From: Xanthomonas bromi
GTDB lineage: Bacteria; Pseudomonadota; Gammaproteobacteria; Xanthomonadales; Xanthomonadaceae
Reading direction: 5' to 3'
Assembly (NCBI RefSeq): GCF_900092025.1
Contig: NZ_FLTX01000035.1
Location: forward strand, 1-64,000
Length of the DNA stretch: 64,000 nucleotides
This document shows, piece after piece, positions 1-9,119 of this stretch (position 1 is its first letter; every line of letters begins with the position of its first letter). The position numbers were made by a program, and so were the translations under genes. The notes under the pieces were generated by a model that had not been told where the DNA came from, made no database searches, and was given only the letters and a program-made list of their open reading frames with translations.

Positions 1-2
1 GC

Positions 3-1454
3 GAATGGCTGGATGCGATGGGCTTTGCGATGAACCTGTTGTTCATCGGCGTCCAGACCTACCTGGCCTTCATCCTGCTGATGTCGTTGAACGCATTTCT
101 GCCGTTCATCACCATCGCTGCGGTGGCACGCTACGGGCAGCGCGCGATATTTCCGGTCTTGCTCAGCACCTTCGTGCTGATGCTGTCGACGGCGCCGGCA
201 GGCTACTGGCTGTCGCGGCCGGCGTATTTCGTCTATGCCGTGGCACTCATCATCGTGCTGCCGTTGCTGGTGGCGCGCATCGTGCTTGCGATGCAGGAAG
301 TGGCGCTGCAGGCGCTGGCCTCGCGCGATGCGCAAAGCCGCTTCATCAGCACCATGAATCACGAATTGCGCACGCCGTTGAATGCGGTGATCAACTGCGC
401 GCAGTTGATCGACACCGATCAAATGCCGGCGCAGCAACGCGAACTGCTGCAAGCGGTGACCGTCAATGCGACCGCGCTGCGCCATCGCGTCAACGAGGTG
501 CTGGACGTGGCAAGCATCGATGGCGGACGCCTGCAGCTGCACAGCAAGCCGTTGAACCTGCTGGACGTGGTCACCACGGTGAAGGCGGTCTGCGCCACCG
601 CAGCGTCCAGCAAGGGCGTCACTCTCGACGTGCGTGTGGAGAGCCCGCTAACGCCGCACGTGATGGGCGACGAAGGCCGCATCGAACAGGTGATCAGCAA
701 CCTGGTGATCAACGCGATCAAGTTCACCCCGGCCGGCGGCACGGTGGATCTGCTGATCGACGCGACACAGGTGCAGGAGCGCTGGAGCATCGAGGTGACC
801 GTCACCGACACCGGCATCGGCGTGCCCGACGACCACAAGGCCTACATCTTCACCCCGTTCACTCAGCTCAGCACCGGCTTCGGTCGCGTCGAAGGCGGCG
901 TGGGCCTGGGGCTGTACATCGCGCTGTCGGTATCCGATGCGATGGGCGGCAGCCTGACGGTGAGCGACAACCCTGCCGGTGGCAGCATCTTCCGCTGGAT
1001 CTTCGAGCTGCCCGGCGCTGCGGCCGGCAGCAGCACCCTGGCATTGCGCGATGCGCTGGCGCAACACGCACAACACGTGCTTCCACTGCATTGCCTGGTG
1101 TTCGAGGACATGGATACCAACCGGCTGGTGATCGGCAATCTGCTGACCCGCGCCGGGCATCGCGTGAGCTTCCAGATCGATGGCACCGATGCGGTGCAGC
1201 GCATCCGCGAGGCAGCGCCGGACCTGGTGTTCCTGGATCTGCACATGCCCGGCACCTCCGGTTGGGATGCGCTGCGCGAAGCGCGCGATGCGATGTCGGC
1301 GCTGCCGCCGATCATCGTGCTGACCGCCGACACGCGCACCGATTCGATGCGCGAGGCCAGCGCGGCCGGCGTGGCCGGCTATCTGCCCAAACCGATCAAC
1401 GCGCACGAGTTGCTGGCATTGCTCGCCCACCACGCCAGCCATGCACGCACCTGA
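3..1454 (+). CDS. Hybrid sensor histidine kinase with C-terminal receiver (5' partial)
   Basis: The reading frame is open to the left window edge, so the true start lies upstream. The visible part begins with about four hydrophobic segments (up to about base 300), so the sensor region is membrane embedded. The kinase core has an H-box NHELRTPLN with the phospho-accepting His at 360-362, an N-box NLVINAIKFT, a G1 box DTGIGVPDD and a G2 box GVGLGLYIA. A receiver domain follows from about 1080, with the acceptor Asp in FLDLHMPG at 1236-1238 and the conserved Lys in YLPKPI. This arrangement implies autophosphorylation and transfer to the attached receiver, so an HPt protein or second regulator is expected elsewhere. 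The 3' end overlaps the next gene by 14 bp. The signal sensed cannot be read from the sequence. Confidence 0.93.
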   Translation, partial: EWLDAMGFAMNLLFIGVQTYLAFILLMSLNAFLPFITIAAVARYGQRAIFPVLLSTFVLMLSTAPAGYWLSRPAYFVYAVALIIVLPLLVARIVLAMQEVALQALASRDAQSRFISTMNHELRTPLNAVINCAQLIDTDQMPAQQRELLQAVTVNATALRHRVNEVLDVASIDGGRLQLHSKPLNLLDVVTTVKAVCATAASSKGVTLDVRVESPLTPHVMGDEGRIEQVISNLVINAIKFTPAGGTVDLLIDATQVQERWSIEVTVTDTGIGVPDDHKAYIFTPFTQLSTGFGRVEGGVGLGLYIALSVSDAMGGSLTVSDNPAGGSIFRWIFELPGAAAGSSTLALRDALAQHAQHVLPLHCLVFEDMDTNRLVIGNLLTRAGHRVSFQIDGTDAVQRIREAAPDLVFLDLHMPGTSGWDALREARDAMSALPPIIVLTADTRTDSMREASAAGVAGYLPKPINAHELLALLAHHASHART

Positions 1455-2268
1455 GCTCAAACCGGGCAACGCCGCGCGCTTGTACTGGCACCATGCCGAG
1501 CACACCGGCACGCCGCTGGCGTTGCTGTACCTGCATGGCTTCAGTGCCAGCCCGGGCGAAGCAGGCGCGCTGCCCGAGCAGATGGCCGATGCGCTGGCCG
1601 CCAACAGCTATGTGCATCGCTGGCCGGGGCATGGCGTCAGCGCCCCCGATGCACTGCAGGGGCTCACTCCGGCGGTGTTGCAAGCCTCGGCGCTGGAGGC
1701 GCTGGCCCAGGCGCAACGCATGGGCCAGCGGGTTGCGATTGTTGGTTCGTCGATGGGTGCCACGCTGGGTTTGTGGCTGGCCGCGCAGCGCCCGGACGCG
1801 GTGGCAGCGGTGGTCGCCTGGTCGCCCGGCATCCGGCCCGCCGACCCGGCATTGCTCGACCAGGTCTGCGCCGCGCAGGCGCCGCTGACCGACCCGCGCC
1901 CACGCACGCCGGCTGCACGCGTTTTCTGGTCGGAGACCATCCACCCGGACGGATTTCGCGCCTTGCGCGGCTTGTTTCAGATGGTTGCCGCCGACCCACC
2001 ATGGCCACGCGTGCGCTGCCCGGTGTTTCTGGGTTACTACCGCGCCGCCGATGGCCGCGAAGACCCCACCGCGTCGGTGCCGGCGATGCTGCAGATGTTC
2101 GCGGCGCTGGGCACTGCGCCTGCACACACGCAGGCGCTCGCCTTCGACAGCGGCGCGCATGCGATCGGGTCGCCGCACAAGACGCCGCTGGCGGGCGCCG
2201 TTGCGCAGGCGTCCATCGCGTTTTTACAGGCGCAGCTCGGTGCCGCCTCGCACGGCGGCGATGCGTGA
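1441..2268 (+). CDS. Alpha/beta hydrolase
   Basis: A 275-residue protein with the alpha/beta hydrolase layout. An oxyanion strand LYLHGFSAS lies near residue 32, the nucleophile elbow G-S-S104-M-G near residues 102-106, an Asp-containing loop after the LGYYRAADG strand near 200, and a likely catalytic His in SGAHAIG near 240. It is probably a cytosolic esterase or lipase-like serine hydrolase, because no signal peptide is visible. The start overlaps the end of the upstream kinase by 14 bp, so the two are likely co-transcribed and translationally coupled. The substrate is unknown. Confidence 0.88.
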   Translation: MHAPELKPGNAARLYWHHAEHTGTPLALLYLHGFSASPGEAGALPEQMADALAANSYVHRWPGHGVSAPDALQGLTPAVLQASALEALAQAQRMGQRVAIVGSSMGATLGLWLAAQRPDAVAAVVAWSPGIRPADPALLDQVCAAQAPLTDPRPRTPAARVFWSETIHPDGFRALRGLFQMVAADPPWPRVRCPVFLGYYRAADGREDPTASVPAMLQMFAALGTAPAHTQALAFDSGAHAIGSPHKTPLAGAVAQASIAFLQAQLGAASHGGDA

Positions 2269-2427
2269 GCGCAACCTAGTACGCGCTTGTCACCGCGGGC
2301 GCGAACCGCGGTGCTCGCGTCGTGGTGAATACGCAGCGCTAGCGCCGGCTGCTGCCACCCGCACCCACGTGCGCCGCCCGCTGCATGGCGATCGCATACA
2401 CTGGCGCACCATTCCGCTGTCGCCACG

Positions 2428-2988
2428 ATGACCACCACGCCTGCCACGCCCGATCCGATCGCCGCGACCCGCAAGTGGATCGAGCGCGCGGTGATCGGCT
2501 TGAACCTGTGCCCGTTCGCCAAGGCGGTGTACGTCAAGGATCAGGTACGATTGGTGCTCAGCGATGCCAGCACGCCCGAGGCCTTGCTGGAACAACTGGC
2601 CGAAGAATTGGTCCTGCTGCGCGATACGCCGGCCGAGCAGATCGACACCACACTGATCGTGCACCCGGATGTGCTCACCGATTTCCTGGATTACAACGAC
2701 TTTCTGGACAACGCCGATGCGGCGGTCGAAGCGCTGGATCTTCAAGGCGTGTTGCAGGTGGCCAGCTTCCATCCGGATTACCAGTTCGCAGGCGCCGCGC
2801 TGGACGATGTGGCCAACTTCACCAACCGTTCGCCCTTCCCCACCTTGCACTTGCTGCGCGAAGACAGCGTGGAGCGCGCAGTCGCGGCGTTCCCGGATCC
2901 GGACGTGATCGTCGAACGCAATATCCAGACGCTCGAACGCCTGGGCCGCGATGGCTGGGAGCGTGTGTTGAACGGGGCCGAGCACTAA
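2428..2988 (+). CDS. DUF1415 family protein
   Basis: A 186-residue soluble protein that I recognise as DUF1415. It has the conserved NLCPFAK segment near residue 26, FHPDYQFA near 114 and NRSPFP near 132, together with an Arg-rich start to the first helix. The conserved Cys, His and Asp positions suggest a catalytic or metal site, but no function is established to my knowledge. It stands alone, 159 bp after the hydrolase. The ATG at 2428 gives the normal family N-terminus. Confidence 0.85.
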   Translation: MTTTPATPDPIAATRKWIERAVIGLNLCPFAKAVYVKDQVRLVLSDASTPEALLEQLAEELVLLRDTPAEQIDTTLIVHPDVLTDFLDYNDFLDNADAAVEALDLQGVLQVASFHPDYQFAGAALDDVANFTNRSPFPTLHLLREDSVERAVAAFPDPDVIVERNIQTLERLGRDGWERVLNGAEH

Positions 2989-3411
2989 AGCCACGTGCCA
3001 CTGCGGGCGTGGGTCATGACGGGCGGCAGCGCGCACTTGCCGATGTGCGAACGTCTCGTAGCGGCCAGCAAGACCTGGAGAGCGCACCTCAGCGACATGC
3101 GGATCGCGCGCTTCAGCGGTGAAGTAGTCGCGTCAGCCGTGCCTTACCGCGCAATTGCACGCGCTTGGCACGAGCCCCATCACGTGATCGGCTGCGATTG
3201 ACGTGGACGCGCAGCAGCGCTGGGCGGCTCGGGGACAGTGGGCGACGCACCTCGTTTGGCATTGCGAAGACCGGTGTGTGATCCGTCAAATCCAAGGTGG
3301 ATGACAACATCCAGGCAATGCACGGAGCTCCCGCACGTGCACCTTCTTGCTACGACAACGACAGCCCACACGCTACAGTGCCATCCGCCCTTTACCGATG
3401 TGCCGCATGCC
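2989..3411. other. Intergenic stretch, no gene supported
   Basis: This region lies between the DUF1415 gene and the broken dehydrogenase. Short open frames occur on both strands, but none has a plausible ribosome binding site or a recognisable product. I see no strong hairpin or repeat. Confidence 0.5.
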
Positions 3412-4218
3412 ATGGCCTTGATCCCCCCGATTTCCGCATGGAACCCGTCACCGCTGCAGGACCGCGTGGTAGTGATCACCGGTGGCGCGCAAGGCATCGG
3501 CCGCGGTATTGCACAGGCGGTGCTGGGCGCGGGCGGCAACGTGGTGATCGGCGATCTGGATGCCGACGCCGGCAAGGCCTGCCTGCAGGAATGGGCACTG
3601 CTCCGTCGCAGCGCTTTCGTGCGTTGCGATGCCGCGCGCGAAGTGCAGGCCATGCGCCTGATCGCCACGGCGCTCAAGCGTTTCGGGCGCATCGATGGAT
3701 TGGTCAACAACGCCGGTGTGCCCGACCCGCATATCGCGCCACTGCCGCAGCTGGACTGGGACGACTGGAATCGCCGGCTGTCGAGCCTGCACGGCGCCTT
3801 CCTGTGAAGCAAGCATGCGCTGCCCGCGCTGGCGCAGTCGCCTGGCGGCGGTGCGATGATCAACATCGCCTCCACCCGGGCCTGGCAGTCGGAACCGCAT
3901 AGCGAAGCCTACGCCGCAGCCAAGGGCGGCCTGGTCGCGTTCACGCATGCACTGGCATTAAGCGAAGGTCCGCAGGTGCGCGTCAACAGCATCAGCCCGG
4001 GGTGGATCAGCACCGATGCGTGGCGCGCACCGCAGCGTCGACGTGTGCCCAAAGTGTCGCGGCGCGATCATGCACAGCATCCTGCCGGACGCGTAGGCGT
4101 GCCGGAAGACATCGCGCAGCTGGCGGTGTATCTACTTGCGCCGCAGCTATCCGGGTTCGTCACCGGGCAGGATTTCATCGTCGACGGAGGCATGTCGCGC
4201 AAGATGCAGTACGTCTGA
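3412..4218 (+). pseudogene. Short-chain dehydrogenase/reductase with in-frame TGA
   Basis: One reading frame runs from 3412 to 4218 and encodes a full-length SDR of about 268 codons, interrupted only by TGA at 3805-3807. Both halves are typical. The first has the NAD(P)-binding TGGAQGIGRG and the NNAG motif. The second has the catalytic Ser in INIAST, the YAAAK catalytic Tyr/Lys pair and a C-terminal [11 protein letters not shown]. The codon before the stop ends AFL and the one after begins SKHALPAL, so the ancestral codon was probably TGC or TGG. Separate products would lack either the cofactor site or the catalytic residues, so the gene is most likely inactive unless the stop is read through. 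A sequencing error cannot be excluded. Confidence 0.85.
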
Positions 4219-4431
4219 GAACAACTCACCTACGACTGCGCAGCCGCCACGCGGGCGCGGGCGGTTCTCGGAACCGGCATGTCCCACGCGTCTCGCTCCG
4301 GTGCCGATACGCCTTCCACGTCCAGCTGACGACGGCTCGCTACCTTCTTAGCGGCGCTGATCCGGCGTCGCGCTGGTCTGCAGCACCTGGTGATCGGAGC
4401 TCGGCTAGTGCGACGACTTGGGGTTTGGTGC

Positions 4432-5118
4432 TCACGCATCACACGACAAGCGCGCTTCCAGCAACTGCTGCGCGTCGCTCAGCGAGGGCACGATGCGATG
4501 GCCGAGCGCGCGCACGGCGGCATCTGGTTCGAGCAGGTCCGGAATCTGGATCGGTGTCATGCCGGCTGCCAATGCTGCACGCACGCCGGTGGGCGAGTCC
4601 TCCAGCACCAGGCAGTGCGCAGGGTCCACCGCCAGCGTGCGTGCGGCCAACGCATAGATATCCGGCGCCGGCTTGGGATGGGCCACATCGCTGGCCGTAC
4701 ACACCGCATCGAAGCGCCACAGCAGATCGGCCGCTTCCAGCTTGCGCAGCGCCAGCGGGCGCTGGGTGGATGTCGCGACCGCACGCGGCATGCCCTGCGC
4801 GGCCAGATAGTCCAGCAACGCGATGATGCCTGGTCGGTGCGGGATGCCGCGTTCGACCGCAGCGGCGTACAACTGTCGCGCATGCTCCAACATGGTGTCG
4901 GCAGCGGCCTCGCCGATGCGTTCGCCCAGCAACCGCCGGCAGGCCGCATCGCCGGTGCCCACCATGCGTAGCCAGAACGCCGGCTCGATCTGCAGGCCCT
5001 GATCGTCGGCGGCCTGCGCAAGACAGGCGGTAATGGCGCGCTCGCTGTCCAGCATCAAGCCATCCATGTCGAAGATCACCGCCTGCGGGCGGAACGGCAG
5101 CGCTGCGATCTGCGTCAT
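4432..5118 (-). CDS. HAD-superfamily phosphatase (beta-phosphoglucomutase-like)
   Basis: A 228-residue haloacid dehalogenase-fold hydrolase. The nucleophile and acid/base Asp pair are D17 and D19 in VIFDMDGLMLDSE. A helical cap follows, then the Thr of motif II in VATSTQRP, the motif III Lys in HPKPAPDIY and the motif IV acid in LEDSPTGVRAA. This is the subfamily containing sugar-phosphate phosphatases and beta-phosphoglucomutase. It is the last gene of a three-gene minus-strand operon, and its ATG overlaps the stop of the upstream pseudouridine synthase by 4 bp (ATGA). A metabolite-phosphate housekeeping role is likely, and the substrate is unknown. Confidence 0.9.
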   Translation of the reverse strand: MTQIAALPFRPQAVIFDMDGLMLDSERAITACLAQAADDQGLQIEPAFWLRMVGTGDAACRRLLGERIGEAAADTMLEHARQLYAAAVERGIPHRPGIIALLDYLAAQGMPRAVATSTQRPLALRKLEAADLLWRFDAVCTASDVAHPKPAPDIYALAARTLAVDPAHCLVLEDSPTGVRAALAAGMTPIQIPDLLEPDAAVRALGHRIVPSLSDAQQLLEARLSCDA

Positions 5119-5828
5119 GCCGAAGCGCCGCGGCCGAACAACACCTCAAGATCACTCGCGTCCAGCGCACGCCATTGCCCGGACGGCAATGCCTCCAGCG
5201 ACAGCCCGCCGATGCGGCTGCGGTGCAGGGCGACCACGTGGTTGCCGGCGGCAGCGAACATGCGCCGTACCTGGTGGTAGCGGCCTTCGTGCAAGCTCAG
5301 CCGCGCGTCGCGTGGGCCACGCACTTCCAGTTCGGCCGGCAGCAGCGGCTTGGTTTCGCCCTCCAGCAAGAGCGTGCCACTGGCAAACAACGCGGCTTCG
5401 TCGCCGCGCAGGTCTTCGGCCAGGGTAATGTCGTACACCTTGTCGAGGGCGGATTTGGGCGAAATGATCCGATGCAGCAGCGCGCCATCATCGGTCATCA
5501 ACAGCATGCCGCTGGTCTCGCGGTCCAGCCGGCCCACCGGCGCCAACACCGGCGCGCGCGCGCGGAAGCGTGGCGGCAGCAGCTCGTAGATCAGCCGCCC
5601 GGTGTCCTTGGTCGAGCAGGTGTAGCCGCCGGGTTTATGCAGCAACAGGCTGAAGCCCGGTGGCGGATCGAGCGGCTCGCCATCGATGCGGATGGCGTCG
5701 TGCTCCACCTGGTCGTCGGCATACAGCACCTCGCCCTGCGCATCGGTGACCGCGCCCTGACGGAACAGCTGGGTCACCTGCTTGCGGCTGCCATAGCCGA
5801 GATTGGCGATGTGTTTGACCAGCTTCAT
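5115..5828 (-). CDS. rsuA: RsuA-family 16S rRNA pseudouridine synthase
   Basis: A 237-residue protein with an N-terminal S4-like RNA-binding segment (ISANLGYGSRKQV region, residues 1-60) and the RsuA/RluB/E/F catalytic core. The catalytic Asp is in GRLDRETSGML, and the core ends with GRYHQVRRMF. Length and architecture fit RsuA, which forms pseudouridine 516 in 16S rRNA, better than the larger RluB. I chose the ATG at 5828 because the longer open frame upstream belongs to the neighbouring methyltransferase region read out of frame. The gene overlaps its upstream neighbour by 4 bp and its downstream neighbour by 4 bp, so all three are translationally coupled. Confidence 0.88.
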   Translation of the reverse strand: MKLVKHIANLGYGSRKQVTQLFRQGAVTDAQGEVLYADDQVEHDAIRIDGEPLDPPPGFSLLLHKPGGYTCSTKDTGRLIYELLPPRFRARAPVLAPVGRLDRETSGMLLMTDDGALLHRIISPKSALDKVYDITLAEDLRGDEAALFASGTLLLEGETKPLLPAELEVRGPRDARLSLHEGRYHQVRRMFAAAGNHVVALHRSRIGGLSLEALPSGQWRALDASDLEVLFGRGASA

Positions 5829-6892
5829 GCGCGCGCTCCACGGCCGCGAATAGCCGAGATGAGCTTGAAGCCATCGCGCTCGGCAGCCACGCGCACCTGT
5901 CCGAAACTGTCGTTGAGCACTTGCTCGTAGGGCAGATGCCGGTTGGCCACCAACAACAGTTGCCCGCCTGGGCGCAGCGCCTGTGCAGCCACGGCGATGA
6001 AGCGCTGACCGATGTCCGGGCGATCGGCGCGCGAGGGCGTATGGAACGGCGGATTGCTGACGATGAAATCGTATTGCGCCACCAGCCCGGTGGTGACATC
6101 GCGCCAGTGGTAGTGCAGCTGCGCCGGATGCGTGATGCCCTGCAGATTGCGCTGCGCCAGCGTCAACGCCCGCGCCTCGGCTTCGTACAGATCCAGCGCG
6201 GTGACCTTGGGGCAACGCGCCAGCACTTCGGCCGACAGGTAACCGAAGCCCGCGCCCAGATCGGCGCCATGGCCGGCCAGCGTGGCGGGCAGATGCTCGA
6301 CCAGCAGCGCCGACGCAGGGTCGATGCGATCCCAGGCGAACACGCCGGGGCGGCTGACAAAGCGGCCATCCAGAATCCTGCGCGGTGCATCCAGCGCTGC
6401 CCAGCGCGCCTGCAACGCGGCATCGGTGTCGGCCGGCAGCGGCGCGGTCCAGTAGGTGCGGCAGTGGTACTTGGTCAGACTACCGGACAGCCCGGTGAGC
6501 TGGCGCAGATCGGCTTCGCCCGAACGCGCACCCTCGTTATTGGACTGACAGGCCACCACGCGGCCACCGGGCGCAGTCAACGCCACCGCGCGTGCGAACA
6601 GCGCACGCGCTTCTTCGCGCTGCCGCGGCGGCAGCACCAGCACCAGCGAATAGCGCGTGCTGTCGGCCTCGATTTCGCTCTCCTCGCGCACGTTCCAGCC
6701 GTTGCGCTCCAGCACTTCGGCGAACGGGCGGAAGCTCTGCTCGCAGGTCAGCGTCTCGGCCACCGCCTGCTCGCGCAGCGAAAACCCGTCGCGCGCGCGC
6801 AGGAACAACACCGGCCCGTCCGGCCACGGCAGCACGCCCTGGGCAAAAGGCAGGAACAAGGCTTGAAGCGGGGCATCGTGCGGGCCAGCCAT
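5825..6892 (-). CDS. rsmC: Class I methyltransferase, RsmC-like
   Basis: A 355-residue protein with two tandem methyltransferase folds, as in RsmC (16S rRNA m2G1207). The N-terminal half is degenerate. The C-terminal half carries the SAM-binding strand ADLGAGFGYLS and the catalytic NPPF motif in IVSNPPFHTP, typical of guanine-N2 and adenine-N6 methyltransferases. Its place directly upstream of a 16S rRNA pseudouridine synthase supports an rRNA target. It is the first gene of the operon. Its stop overlaps the next ATG by 4 bp. RlmG is the main alternative, but length and context favour RsmC. Confidence 0.82.
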   Translation of the reverse strand: MAGPHDAPLQALFLPFAQGVLPWPDGPVLFLRARDGFSLREQAVAETLTCEQSFRPFAEVLERNGWNVREESEIEADSTRYSLVLVLPPRQREEARALFARAVALTAPGGRVVACQSNNEGARSGEADLRQLTGLSGSLTKYHCRTYWTAPLPADTDAALQARWAALDAPRRILDGRFVSRPGVFAWDRIDPASALLVEHLPATLAGHGADLGAGFGYLSAEVLARCPKVTALDLYEAEARALTLAQRNLQGITHPAQLHYHWRDVTTGLVAQYDFIVSNPPFHTPSRADRPDIGQRFIAVAAQALRPGGQLLLVANRHLPYEQVLNDSFGQVRVAAERDGFKLISAIRGRGARA

Positions 6893-7040
6893 CGGATCAT
6901 CGGGTCAGGAACAGGCGGCCATTGTAAGGGACCTGTGCCAAACGCCCGCCGCACGTCTTTCAATGTCTATACGGACTATTGATGCGCACGCAACATCCGC
7001 ACACCTAGGCTGGAATCCAAGCCCACCCAGGAGAGACGCG

Positions 7041-7301
7041 ATGCGAGCCTTGTTTGTTGGAGGAGTTGTCGACAACAGCGAAATGGATCTGGACGACACC
7101 CCGCCGCCGATGCATTACCCCGCAAACACCGGCGCCGGCCGCCCCCGCTACCGCCTGCACCAGGTTGGCGAACGCGATGATGGCTCCGTGGCCTACGCGG
7201 TCTACGGCGCACCGGAAATGGCCGACGACGACATCAACCGCATCACCGAAGAACGTGGCTATGCGCAGCGCTTCAGTGCGTCGCCTGAACTGCCGCGCTA
7301 A
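7041..7301 (+). CDS. Small conserved protein of unknown function
   Basis: An 86-residue protein. I chose the ATG at 7041 because AGGAGAG lies about 8 bases upstream. The next upstream in-frame ATG has no such site. The protein is soluble and acidic in the middle (DLDDTPPP), with an RYRLHQVGER segment and no recognised domain. No partner is evident, because the methyltransferase operon upstream runs the other way. It resembles short conserved proteins of Xanthomonadaceae, but I cannot name a function. Confidence 0.6.
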   Translation: MRALFVGGVVDNSEMDLDDTPPPMHYPANTGAGRPRYRLHQVGERDDGSVAYAVYGAPEMADDDINRITEERGYAQRFSASPELPR

Positions 7302-7346
7302 GGGGACAGGAGTTTTTAGAGAAGGCGTTGAGTGTCTTGGCCGCGT

Positions 7347-7367
7347 AGCGTCTTCCTCGAAGACGCT
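7347..7367 (+). terminator. Hairpin downstream of the small gene
   Basis: AGCGTCTTC, loop CTC, GAAGACGCT: a perfect 9-bp stem 45 bases after the stop codon. No T-run follows directly, so termination is an inference. Confidence 0.4.
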
Positions 7368-7593
7368 TGACGCATCTTGCTTGCAGCGTACGCAAGCGAT
7401 TGCCCGCACGCGGTACGACGATGTACTAGCCCTGTGCCCGTTTTTTTGAGATCAGACAGGAGTTCGGCCAAGCCTGCGTGCTTGGTGAAAGTTCCTGAGA
7501 TGACCGAACCGGATGCGTCTGTCTCCCCACTACAAAGGGGTGAAAGAGTGACGAGTCATTCATGCGCATCCTTCCAGACTGCGCCCGCCCCTT

Positions 7594-7633
7594 TCATCCG
7601 GGCCTTCGGCGCAGCGTCTCCCGGTGGGCGAAG
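7594..7633 (+). repeat. Diverged REP-like repeat, copy 1
   Basis: Begins TCATCCG, then CCTTCGG, then CTCCC, then a GGG..GAAG end. The same order and spacing recur at 40152-40189. Both lie in intergenic DNA in the same orientation. Confidence 0.45.
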
Positions 7634-7693
7634 CGTGTATTCATGGCAACCGTGACTGCTTACCGGGTGCGCAGGCGAACGTCAGGCTTGCGT

Positions 7694-9031
7694 TCAACGC
7701 GCCTTCGGCGTCACCCGCCAGATCACGTTACCCACATCGTCAGCCACCAGCAGCGCACCGCTGGTGTCCGACGCCACACCGACCGGGCGGCCCTGCGCAT
7801 TGCCTTCGGCATCCAGGAATCCGTCCAGCACCGTGATGGGCGTACCGCTGGGCTTGCCGCCAGCGAACGGGACAAACAGCACCTTGTAGCCGCTGGGCGG
7901 GTCGCGATTCCATGAGCCGTGCTGGCCGATGAAGGCACCCTGGCGGAAGCGCTCAGGCAGCAAGGTGCCGTTGGCGAAGGTCAGGCCGAGCGACGCAGTA
8001 TGTGGGCCAAGCGCGTAATCGGGCTTGATCGCTGTGGACACGAGCTCGGCATTCTGCGGTGTAACCCGCTCGTCCACGTGCTGGCCGTAGTAGCTATACG
8101 GCCAGCCGTAGAAACCGCCATCGCGCACCGAGGTCAGGTAATCCGGCACCAGATCGCTGCCGATTTCGTCGCGCTCGTTCACCACCACCCACAGCGATTT
8201 GCTCTGCGGCTCCCATGCGGTGCCCACCGGGTTGCGCAAGCCACTGGCGAACACCCGGCTGTTGCCGATGGCTGGGTCGATCTCCAGAATCGCGGCACGA
8301 TTCAGCTCGGCCTCCATGCCATTTTCCGCCACGTTGCTGTTGGAGCCGACGCCGACGTACAGCTTGCTGCCGTCCGGGCTGGCCAGCAGCGACTTGGTCC
8401 AATGGTGGTTGAGTCCACCAGGCAGATTGGCCACGAAGGTCGGCTTGGCGGTGATGTGCGTGTCGCCAGGCTTGTACGGAAAACTCACCAGCGCATCGGC
8501 GTTGGCAACATAGAAACGGTCGCCAATCAGGGCCATGCCGAACGGCGAAAACAGGCCGCTGACGAACTGCGCCCGCACTTCTGCCACGCCGTCACCATCG
8601 GCGTCGCGCAGCAACGTAATGCGATTGGCGCTCGCCACCGCCGCGCCGGCCTTTGTCATCATCGCGCCCTGCACTTTCTTGCGCAGTCCAACGCCGGTTT
8701 TGGCATCTTCCGGCTTGGGCGGCTCGGCCGTTTCGGCGACCAACACATCACCGTTCGGCAACACGTAGATCCAGCGCGGGTGATCCAGGTCGCGCGCAAA
8801 CGCGGCGACCTGCAGATCATCGGCGGCGACGGGCTTGGCATTGGCTGCCCAGCGCTTGACCGGTGCCACTTTGACCGTGGGAATCAGCCGCTTCACCGGT
8901 TCGGGCAACTGCGGATTCGGCCCAGTGCCCTGTTCGATGGCCAGCGTGGCGGTGTCACCGCACGCGGCGAGAAGGGCGACCGTCATCAACGACAGCGGCC
9001 AGCGAGCAAACTTCAACAGGGGTGCATTCAT
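7694..9031 (-). CDS. PQQ-dependent sugar dehydrogenase family lipoprotein
   Basis: A 445-residue protein with a lipoprotein signal (MTVALLAACG, lipobox Cys near residue 24) and a six-bladed beta-propeller of the glucose/sorbosone dehydrogenase family. Family hallmarks include DHPRWIYVLPNGDVLVAET, LYVGVGSNSN, GLRNPVGTAW and GGFYGWPYSYYG. Members oxidise sugars or sugar aldehydes in the periplasm with PQQ and pass electrons to the respiratory chain. The lipid anchor places it at an envelope membrane facing the periplasm. An AGGAC site 9 bases upstream of the ATG at 9031 supports that start. The substrate and actual PQQ use are not shown by the sequence. Confidence 0.88.
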   Translation of the reverse strand: MNAPLLKFARWPLSLMTVALLAACGDTATLAIEQGTGPNPQLPEPVKRLIPTVKVAPVKRWAANAKPVAADDLQVAAFARDLDHPRWIYVLPNGDVLVAETAEPPKPEDAKTGVGLRKKVQGAMMTKAGAAVASANRITLLRDADGDGVAEVRAQFVSGLFSPFGMALIGDRFYVANADALVSFPYKPGDTHITAKPTFVANLPGGLNHHWTKSLLASPDGSKLYVGVGSNSNVAENGMEAELNRAAILEIDPAIGNSRVFASGLRNPVGTAWEPQSKSLWVVVNERDEIGSDLVPDYLTSVRDGGFYGWPYSYYGQHVDERVTPQNAELVSTAIKPDYALGPHTASLGLTFANGTLLPERFRQGAFIGQHGSWNRDPPSGYKVLFVPFAGGKPSGTPITVLDGFLDAEGNAQGRPVGVASDTSGALLVADDVGNVIWRVTPKAR

Positions 9032-9119
9032 TGCGACGAAGTCCTGAACGGCGACGGCAGCGGGTCATCATGCCGTCAACGCGACGGTAAGAAGTAAACA
9101 CACCGTCAACACACCGCCG

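Larger units (their letters stand above)
7302..7693. other. Intergenic stretch with hairpin and REP-like repeat
   Basis: There is no convincing gene in these 390 bases. A perfect 9-bp inverted repeat with a 3-base loop lies at 7347-7367, shortly after the small gene. A repeat related to the one near 40150 lies at 7594-7633. The rest is unstructured as far as I can see. Confidence 0.5.

Noticed and set aside
3805-3807. TGA read as selenocysteine in the SDR
   Set aside because: SDR enzymes do not use selenocysteine, and I see no obvious SECIS-like hairpin directly after the codon.
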